Assembly: GCA_963579995.1 (NCBI GenBank)
Contig: CAUZIY010000039.1
Coordinates: 1-22,124, forward strand
DNA length: 22,124 nucleotides
Source: UBA6626 sp963579995
GTDB taxonomy: Bacteria > Planctomycetota > Phycisphaerae > Phycisphaerales > Phycisphaeraceae
Direction: 5' to 3'
The notes beneath the pieces were generated by a model. That model saw only the letters and a program-made list of their open reading frames with translations, was not told the DNA's origin and made no database searches. A program made the translations under genes and the position numbers. Shown in pieces: positions 16,657-22,124 of the stretch (the first letter of the stretch is position 1; each line of letters starts with the position of its first letter).

Positions 16657-17316
16657 TCAGATCTTGCGAAGATTCATGCCATGGAACGGTCGGCCCTCTC
16701 GGCGGTACTTTCGCTCAAAGTTACTGCCGACCCATTCGTCCTCGACGGCTGATTGGGGGCCAGAGAATGGCAGCCGCTCATACAAGTCGGCCGTTCGTGC
16801 ACTGTGTTTGACCATCCATTCATAGTAGTCTTGGTGGTCTGTGGCGATATGAATGATGCCGCCTGCTTCTAGGGTCCGATGTGTCTGGCGTAAAAATGGC
16901 TCTTGGATGAGCCGTCGCTTGTGGTGTCGTTTTTTTGGCCATGGATCTGGGAAGTAAATGTGTATCTGCTGAAGGCAGCTATCAGGTACATAGTTGCGGA
17001 TAAAAGATGCTGCTTCGCAACGAATAATTCTCACATTGATTAAACCTTGACGCCTGCATCGATCTGCCGCATACCGCCAGAATGCTTTGGCATATTCGAT
17101 TGCAATGTGATTGTGGTTCGGCACGGCCACCGCCTGCTGGACAATAAAGGTACCCTTCCCACAACCAATCTCTAGCTCCAGTGGGCAGAAATTTGATTTG
17201 TCATTAAACCAAGCATGCAAGTTAATTGGACCATCATCGAGCGGCGGCAGCTCGTCATCACTGACCCCGATGGAGCCGATGTTTAGAACTCTACCTCGCC
17301 CAACGGAAAAACTCAT
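16657..17316 (-). CDS. trmB: tRNA (guanine-N7-)-methyltransferase TrmB
   Basis: The protein has 219 residues, the usual size for bacterial TrmB, which methylates G46 in the variable loop of tRNA using S-adenosylmethionine. The SAM site is LELEIGCGKGTF (about 46-57) and is followed by HIAIEYAKAF. The family motif IYFPDPWPKKRHHKRRL (about 124-140) holds the catalytic Asp, and GSNFERKYRREGRP (about 197-210) is the conserved C-terminal TxFExKY-like motif, here with Ser-Asn in place of Thr-x. The start is ATG 17316, with AAGGA 12 nt before it. It is divergent from thrS, and the lipoprotein gene follows 51 bp downstream. Confidence 0.96.
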   Translation of the reverse strand: MSFSVGRGRVLNIGSIGVSDDELPPLDDGPINLHAWFNDKSNFCPLELEIGCGKGTFIVQQAVAVPNHNHIAIEYAKAFWRYAADRCRRQGLINVRIIRCEAASFIRNYVPDSCLQQIHIYFPDPWPKKRHHKRRLIQEPFLRQTHRTLEAGGIIHIATDHQDYYEWMVKHSARTADLYERLPFSGPQSAVEDEWVGSNFERKYRREGRPFHGMNLRKI

Positions 17317-17592
17317 GGTGCGGTTGCGTCCTTATTTCTTCACCTTACGTCCTGTCGTGGGTCAAGTATCCCTGTACCTATCAATAGTAACCAGCTGGCC
17401 CGTGATATCCCATTGTGGTTAAACAATGATCACGATGACTGGGCAGCTGTCACGCGGTTAAGTGTATTGTTGAGGCGAAATAACAACCCACATGCAATGC
17501 GGCCGTCCAATTGAGCGACTTTTTTTATTGCTAATGCCAAACTATTATCTGGCTGGTAAACTTTAAACCTACCTGACTTCGGAGACGATCCG
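17317..17592. other. Divergent trmB-thrS control region
   Basis: This 276-bp gap must hold promoters for both genes. It contains a long interrupted inverted repeat (17392-17449) and a run of seven T near 17519. The T-run lacks a stable stem directly before it. A T-box leader motif was not found. GGAG 8 nt before the thrS ATG is its ribosome site. Confidence 0.5.
17392..17449 (+). promoter_or_regulatory. Nested inverted repeat upstream of thrS
   Basis: Three nested arm pairs lie in 58 bp: CAGCTGGCCC with GGGCAGCTG (one bulged G), then CGTGAT with ATCACG, then CATTGT with ACAATG around the loop GGTTAA. A 4-nt left bulge and a 6-nt right spacer interrupt the helix. It could be an operator for the divergent genes or a leader structure in a long thrS transcript; no T-run follows. 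Confidence 0.5.
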
Positions 17593-19602
17593 ATGCGTAT
17601 CACGCTTCCTGACGGCACTATTCGAGAATATGACCAAACCGTTACCGGCGTAAACGTCGCAGCCGCAATTGGTGCAGGATTGGCCAAGGCGGCGATTGGC
17701 GCCAAGATTAACGGGCGGTTATGCGACCTCAATCAGAGCATAGATCATGATTCGACCCTGGAAATCGTGACCAAACCACGACTCGACAAGAAGGGCAAGA
17801 CCCGGGGCGATATGGATCCTGATGCCCTCTACCTGCTTCGCCATTCCTGCGCCCATGTGATGGCGGAGGCGATCCAGCGTCTGTGGCCGCAAGCAATATT
17901 GGCGTATGGACCACCGCTGGACAATGGATTCTATTATGACATCGCACTCGACATCCCAATCAGTTCGGATGATTTTAAAGCAATCGAAGTCGAGATGAAG
18001 AAGATTGTTCAAGAGGATCGCCCTTTTACGCGTTATGAAATGTCGCCCGAAGAAGGGATCATCAAACTTACTGAAGAAGGCAATAAGTACAAGATTGATA
18101 ATGCCCAGCGCGCTCTTGATGGTGGATCTGAGACTTTAAGTTGGTATGCCACGGGCGATCAGGGTTGCTGGGAGGATCTATGCATGGGTGCGCATGTTCC
18201 TTCAACCGGTACGATTTCCGCTTTCAAAGTGATGTCGATCGCTTCAAGTTACTGGCACGGCGATGTCACCTCCGATCGGTTCCAGCGGATATATGGCACG
18301 GCATTCTTCGGCCATGGCGATCTTGATGATCACCTTGAACTACTTGAGCAAGCTAAACAGCGCGATCATCGTGTGATTGGTCAAAAGCTTGGCTTGTTTG
18401 TGATTGACGAGTTGGTCGGGCAAGGTCTTGTTCTTTGGAAACCCAAAGGAGCGCTCATACGCTCATTGCTTCAGGACTTTCTTCAGGCGGAGTTACTCCG
18501 ACGCGGCTACCAAGTCGTCTACACGCCGCACATTGGGAAAATTGACCTCTATAAAACCAGTGGCCACTTCCCGTACTATCAAGATTCTCAGTTTCCACCG
18601 ATCCAGATGCGGGATCATGTATCAGGTGGTGAAGAGCAGTATCTATTAAAACCAATGAACTGTCCCCATCATGTGCGGATTTATGCAAGCGAACCGCATA
18701 GCTATCGCAATCTTCCGGTTCGATTGGCAGAGTTTGGTACGGTCTACCGTTTCGAGCAGTCGGGGGAACTTACAGGCATGACACGTGTACGCGGATTTAC
18801 ACAGGACGACGCGCATATTTTCTGCACCCAGGATCAAGTCAAAGAGGAATTTTCTGCAACGATTGAATTGACACAGTTCGTATTTAATACATTTGGATTT
18901 AAGGATGTGTCAATTCGCCTGTCGCTACGCGATCCCGACAGCGATAAATATGCAGGTGATCCGGCACTTTGGGATCGAGCGGAGCGTGAACTGCGTGAAG
19001 TGTTGAGTGACATGCAGATTCCCTACACACAGGAGTTGGGTGAAGCCGCCTTTTACGGACCGAAAGTAGATTTTGTCGTCAAGGATGTTATTGGTCGAAG
19101 TTGGCAACTGGGCACGGTACAACTTGACTATAATCTTCCCAAGCGTTTTGAACTGGAATATGTCGGTGCGGATAATGCCACCCATCAGCCAGTCATGATT
19201 CACCGTGCCCCATTCGGGTCCATGGAGCGATTCATGGCAATCCTGATAGAGCATTACAACGGAGCCTTTCCGCTTTGGCTGGCGCATGAACAGATCCGGA
19301 TTTTACCGATTAGCGACAAGTTTGTTGGTTATGCTAAGGAAGTGTCCCAGACCTTATCATCGGAAGGTCTTCGCGTTCATATTGACGACGCCAATGAACG
19401 GGTCAATGCCAAGATCAAAGTTGCACAGGATGATAAAGTGCCTTACATGTTGGTTGTTGGTGGACGTGATGCCGAGGCGGGTACGGTGAGTGTTCGTGAC
19501 CGATCGCGGGGTGACCTGGGCCCAATGCAACTATCTGAGTTCACACGTGCGGTGCAGGTTGAGTTGTCTACACGGGGCCAGTCAGTCGTCGAGGTTACAT
19601 AG
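17593..19602 (+). CDS. thrS: Threonine--tRNA ligase
   Basis: The protein has 669 residues and charges tRNA-Thr in the cytoplasm. All usual parts are present: TGS domain (1-62), editing domain with His84/His88 (HSCAHVM) and Cys197/His201 (CMGAHVP), class II catalytic core (about 270-555) and anticodon-binding domain (about 565-660). The zinc ligands are Cys357 in LKPMNCPHH, His408 in GFTQDDAHIF and His537 in MIHRAPFGS. Motif 2 is YRFEQSGELTGMTRVRGF and motif 3 is HRAPFGSMERF. ATG 17593 has GGAG 8 nt upstream. The M20 peptidase gene begins 10 bp after the stop, so the two are likely one transcript. In E. coli thrS controls its own translation; the inverted repeat upstream here might act in a similar way, but that is only a guess. 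Confidence 0.98.
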   Translation: MRITLPDGTIREYDQTVTGVNVAAAIGAGLAKAAIGAKINGRLCDLNQSIDHDSTLEIVTKPRLDKKGKTRGDMDPDALYLLRHSCAHVMAEAIQRLWPQAILAYGPPLDNGFYYDIALDIPISSDDFKAIEVEMKKIVQEDRPFTRYEMSPEEGIIKLTEEGNKYKIDNAQRALDGGSETLSWYATGDQGCWEDLCMGAHVPSTGTISAFKVMSIASSYWHGDVTSDRFQRIYGTAFFGHGDLDDHLELLEQAKQRDHRVIGQKLGLFVIDELVGQGLVLWKPKGALIRSLLQDFLQAELLRRGYQVVYTPHIGKIDLYKTSGHFPYYQDSQFPPIQMRDHVSGGEEQYLLKPMNCPHHVRIYASEPHSYRNLPVRLAEFGTVYRFEQSGELTGMTRVRGFTQDDAHIFCTQDQVKEEFSATIELTQFVFNTFGFKDVSIRLSLRDPDSDKYAGDPALWDRAERELREVLSDMQIPYTQELGEAAFYGPKVDFVVKDVIGRSWQLGTVQLDYNLPKRFELEYVGADNATHQPVMIHRAPFGSMERFMAILIEHYNGAFPLWLAHEQIRILPISDKFVGYAKEVSQTLSSEGLRVHIDDANERVNAKIKVAQDDKVPYMLVVGGRDAEAGTVSVRDRSRGDLGPMQLSEFTRAVQVELSTRGQSVVEVT

Positions 19603-19612
19603 GGATCTAAAG

Positions 19613-20836
19613 ATGGCCAAACAAGCAAGTAAATCATCAAGTATTGAGCCAAACCTCAAGCATGCCGTTGCGCTAGTTACAAAAATGATGCCAATTCCTG
19701 GCAAGAGCGGCCAGGAAATGTCCATCATGAACTTTATCACCCAGAAGTTGCGGGGTGCGGGGTTGCCTGCCAGTGCAATCAAGTACGATCGCGCACACAA
19801 ACGCAGCCATATCAACGGTGAGGTCGGTAATCTAATTGTAAAAATGCCTGCAGGACCTGGCCGTCGATCAGTGGGCGCCGCACGTTTATTAACTGCCCAC
19901 GTAGATACAGTGCCTCTTTGCGTGGGCAGCAAACCTACGCAACGCGGTCTCTGGATCCGGTCGGCTGATCCAAGAACTGCTCTGGGGGCTGATAATCGCA
20001 GTGGTGCAGCAGCATTGTTGTCTGCCGCCGTGACCATGCTGGAACGTAAACTGCCCCATCCGCCAGTTTCTTTTGCTTGGCTTATTCAGGAGGAAATTGG
20101 ATTAATTGGCGCCAAAAATGCATCTCTTCGCGATCTGGGTCGGCCGCGGCTAGCGTTCAACTATGACAGCGGCCAGCCCGCAAACCTGATCATTGCGGCA
20201 ACTGGTGCTTACCGTATTGCAATCGAGGTCGAAGGCGTGGCTAGTCACGCAGGGGTTCACCCCGAACTTGGCGTGAATGCCATCACCATCGCTTCGATGG
20301 CAATCGCGCAGCTTCAAAGGGATGGTTTTCTCGGCACCATCCACAAGGGACAACGGACGGGCACCAGTAATGTTGGCGTGGTGCAAGGGGGCGAAGCCAC
20401 CAATGTTGTGACACCCCACGTAAGCTTGCGGGCCGAGGTGCGCAGTCATAACTCACAATTTCGTAAAACGATCCTGAATCGCTTCAGCGGTGCCTTTGAG
20501 CGTGCCGCGAAATCAGTTCGCAATGAACTTGGGCAGACCGGCAAGGTGCGATTTGAATCCCAATTAGATTACGAAGCCTTCCGCCTGGGTCGGCGTGAAC
20601 CATGTGTCGTTGCGGCGCAACGTGCTGTTCGTTTAGTGCTGGGGAAAGAACCCGTTCTCAAGTCGGTTGATGGTGGTCTCGACGCCAACTGGTTGACGGC
20701 ACGTGGCATCCCGACGGTTACCATTGGTGCCGGGCAACATGGAGCGCATACGGTTGGCGAAACGTTGAATGTAACCGAGTTTGAACAAGGATGTCGTATC
20801 GCTTTACGTCTGGCTACAGGTACGGAAAACGATTGA
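19613..20836 (+). CDS. M20 family metallopeptidase (peptidase T-like)
   Basis: The protein has 407 residues. It is a zinc-dependent exopeptidase, probably a cytoplasmic di- or tripeptidase, with no signal peptide. The metal-binding set is complete: AHVDTVP (His96, Asp98), ALGADNRSG (Asp127 bridging), IQEEIGLIGAK (Glu160 catalytic, Glu161), FNYDSG (Asp185) and a late GAGQHGAHTVGE (His376 or His379). The dimerisation domain covers about 195-310 and starts with GVASHAGVHPELGVNA. The Q-x-H arrangement and the HTVGE motif point to the PepT/M20B side of the family. The substrate is not known. ATG 19613 is chosen because a longer in-frame start at 19490 would overlap thrS by over 100 bp. GGGA lies 7-10 nt upstream. 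Confidence 0.93.
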   Translation: MAKQASKSSSIEPNLKHAVALVTKMMPIPGKSGQEMSIMNFITQKLRGAGLPASAIKYDRAHKRSHINGEVGNLIVKMPAGPGRRSVGAARLLTAHVDTVPLCVGSKPTQRGLWIRSADPRTALGADNRSGAAALLSAAVTMLERKLPHPPVSFAWLIQEEIGLIGAKNASLRDLGRPRLAFNYDSGQPANLIIAATGAYRIAIEVEGVASHAGVHPELGVNAITIASMAIAQLQRDGFLGTIHKGQRTGTSNVGVVQGGEATNVVTPHVSLRAEVRSHNSQFRKTILNRFSGAFERAAKSVRNELGQTGKVRFESQLDYEAFRLGRREPCVVAAQRAVRLVLGKEPVLKSVDGGLDANWLTARGIPTVTIGAGQHGAHTVGETLNVTEFEQGCRIALRLATGTEND

Positions 20837-20946
20837 CCCTGTTCACCCTGTGATACTAAAGCTTCCGGGGTTGATGTTTACCATCAGTACCATTGATCGC
20901 AGCGAATGTTCCATTGGTATGTAGTTTATTGCCATGCAGGCCAATG

Positions 20947-20972
20947 ATTGCCACCAAAGACCTGGTGGCAAT
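20947..20972 (+). terminator. Hairpin terminator between the convergent M20 peptidase and gltD genes
   Basis: TTGCCACCA and TGGTGGCAA make a perfect 9-bp stem with a 6-nt loop, extended by an A-T pair on the outside. TTGATTT follows on the plus strand, so the tail is T-rich but interrupted. It lies about 110 nt past the peptidase stop and 55 nt past the gltD stop and could serve both directions. Confidence 0.6.
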
Positions 20973-21026
20973 TGATTTGCAGGCAATCGGGCGTCAAGGC
21001 ACACGGAGTTGGTTGTGGCCATCCCA

Positions 21027-22124
21027 TCACGATGGAAGCGTGGTTGATCCCATGAGGTACCGGTCGCATTCTCTTGCTGCCAGGCGACCTTCGTTGATGG
21101 CCCAAACGACAAGGGATTGTCCGCGGCGGCAATCACCAGCTGCGAAGATCCCCGGTAAGGAGGTGGTGTGTTGACCGTGTTCTGCTTTAAAGTTGGAGCG
21201 TTCGTCGGTTTCCATTCCCAGTTTCTCGGCAATAACTTGCTCAGGACCGAGGAACCCCATTGCCAAAAAAACGAGCTGAGCGGGATAAACCTTTTCCGTA
21301 CCGGGGAGTTCCTTTGGCGCGAAGCGGCCGTTGTCGTCTTTAACCCATTCGATGAACACGGTGTGGAGCTCTTGGAGCTGGCCGGATTCATCGCCGACAA
21401 ATTTCTTGGTCATGATGCAGTACTGACGCGGATCGGATCCAAAGACTGCCGCGATTTCCTCTTGGCCGTAGTCGAGGCTGTAAACCTTGGGCCATTGAGG
21501 CCATGGATTATCAGGTGACCGTTCGTCAGGGGGTTTGGAGAGGATTTCAAGCTGGACGAGACTGCGACAACCCTGTCGTATTGAAGTGCCAACGCAATCG
21601 GTGCCGGTATCTCCGCCACCGATCACGATCACATCTTTGCCTTCTGCATTAATGTACTGGCCATTGGCGTGCTTAGAATCGAGCAGACTTTTTGTGTTGG
21701 CATGCAGAAACTGCATGGCAAAGTGAATCCCGTTTAGATCGCGCCCTTCAATCGGCAAGTCACGTGGCTTTGTCGCACCGGTGCAGAGGATAGAGGCATC
21801 AAAGTCGTTGACGAGACTGGTGGTGGGCAGATCTTGCCCGACGGCGGTGTTAGCAATGAACTGCACACCCTCTTCTGTCATGAGGTCAACCCGGCGTTGC
21901 ACCACGCGTTTGTCCAGTTTCATATTGGGGATGCCATACATGAGCAATCCACCAATTCGATCATGGCGTTCGTATACGGTAACCGTATGCCCGGCATGAT
22001 TAAGTTGTGCAGCGCATGCTAGGCCGGCCGGGCCAGAGCCAACCACGGCCACCTTTTTTCCAGTGCGATGATTGGGCGGATTGGGCTGCACCCACCCTTC
22101 GTCGAAGCTGCGGTCTATGATTGA
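21027..22124 (-). CDS. gltD: Glutamate synthase small subunit, 5' end outside window
   Basis: The visible 365 residues are the C-terminal part of a GltD-type protein, which supplies NADPH electrons to the large subunit for making glutamate from glutamine and 2-oxoglutarate. The frame runs on past the right edge: the first visible residues SIIDRSFDEGW are typical of GltD just before the FAD site, so the internal GTG at 22091 is not the start. Motifs are KKVAVVGSGPAGLACA (FAD), RIGGLLMYGIPNMKLDK, VIVIGGGDTGTDCVGT (NADPH), GIFAAGDCRRGQSLVVWAI and the ending YLMGSTTLPS. The N-terminal four-cysteine region for the 4Fe-4S clusters is missing because of the window edge. It converges on the M20 peptidase gene. 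A gltB partner would be expected upstream, beyond the right edge. Confidence 0.96.
   Translation of the reverse strand, partial: SIIDRSFDEGWVQPNPPNHRTGKKVAVVGSGPAGLACAAQLNHAGHTVTVYERHDRIGGLLMYGIPNMKLDKRVVQRRVDLMTEEGVQFIANTAVGQDLPTTSLVNDFDASILCTGATKPRDLPIEGRDLNGIHFAMQFLHANTKSLLDSKHANGQYINAEGKDVIVIGGGDTGTDCVGTSIRQGCRSLVQLEILSKPPDERSPDNPWPQWPKVYSLDYGQEEIAAVFGSDPRQYCIMTKKFVGDESGQLQELHTVFIEWVKDDNGRFAPKELPGTEKVYPAQLVFLAMGFLGPEQVIAEKLGMETDERSNFKAEHGQHTTSLPGIFAAGDCRRGQSLVVWAINEGRLAARECDRYLMGSTTLPS

Noticed and set aside
17500..17526. T-run before thrS as a terminator or attenuator
   Set aside because: The bases just before the seven T can form only a three-pair stem, and no alternative antiterminator arm was seen. 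The conserved T-box motif is also absent.
19490..19612. Longer N-terminus for the M20 peptidase
   Set aside because: It would overlap the thrS coding end by more than 100 bp, and the added residues have no family resemblance; ATG 19613 fits the spacing.
20843..21400. A 185-codon minus-strand frame overlapping gltD
   Set aside because: It is an alternative frame on the same strand as gltD, whose own frame carries all conserved motifs over the same bases.

Overview
The window looks like a piece of a planctomycete chromosome, possibly of the Phycisphaerae. This is inferred from gene content: a DUF6785/DUF6784 membrane protein of the kind seen in Planctomycetes and their relatives, an exosortase-type (XrtA/EpsH) exopolysaccharide locus, moderate G+C and many minus-strand genes in short operons. 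No rRNA, tRNA, insertion sequence or CRISPR array was found.

Layout. (1) Positions 1-5501, minus strand: a two-gene operon of a large multi-pass DUF6785 protein followed by a membrane-anchored M28-fold protein cut by the left edge. The visible catalytic Glu-Glu pair of the M28 protein is not conserved. (2) Positions 5649-7948, minus strand: an ABC exporter pair of Wzm-like permease and Wzt-like ATPase with a C-terminal polysaccharide-recognition domain, closed by a clear terminator. (3) Positions 7991-8941, plus strand: a lone XrtA-type polysaccharide deacetylase. (4) Positions 9066-15677, minus strand: the core exopolysaccharide operon, in transcription order sugar-phosphate transferase, export lipoprotein, chain-length determinant, secretion-type AAA ATPase, tyrosine autokinase and glycosyltransferase. 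A likely promoter and a leader of about 200 nt precede it. (5) Positions 16138-16605: a PrcB-like lipoprotein. (6) Positions 16657-22124: housekeeping genes, namely trmB divergent from thrS, an M20 peptidase directly behind thrS, and the 3' part of gltD converging from the right edge.

How the genes may work together (inference from families). The sugar transferase primes undecaprenyl phosphate, the GT4 enzyme extends the chain, and the deacetylase trims acetyl groups. The Wzz-like protein, the autokinase and the ATPase control chain length and secretion, and the lipoprotein forms the outer-membrane exit. No Wzx flippase, Wzy polymerase, exosortase or PEP-CTERM substrate is visible. The neighbouring Wzm/Wzt pair is therefore a candidate for carrying the polymer across the inner membrane, which would mix two normally separate export routes.
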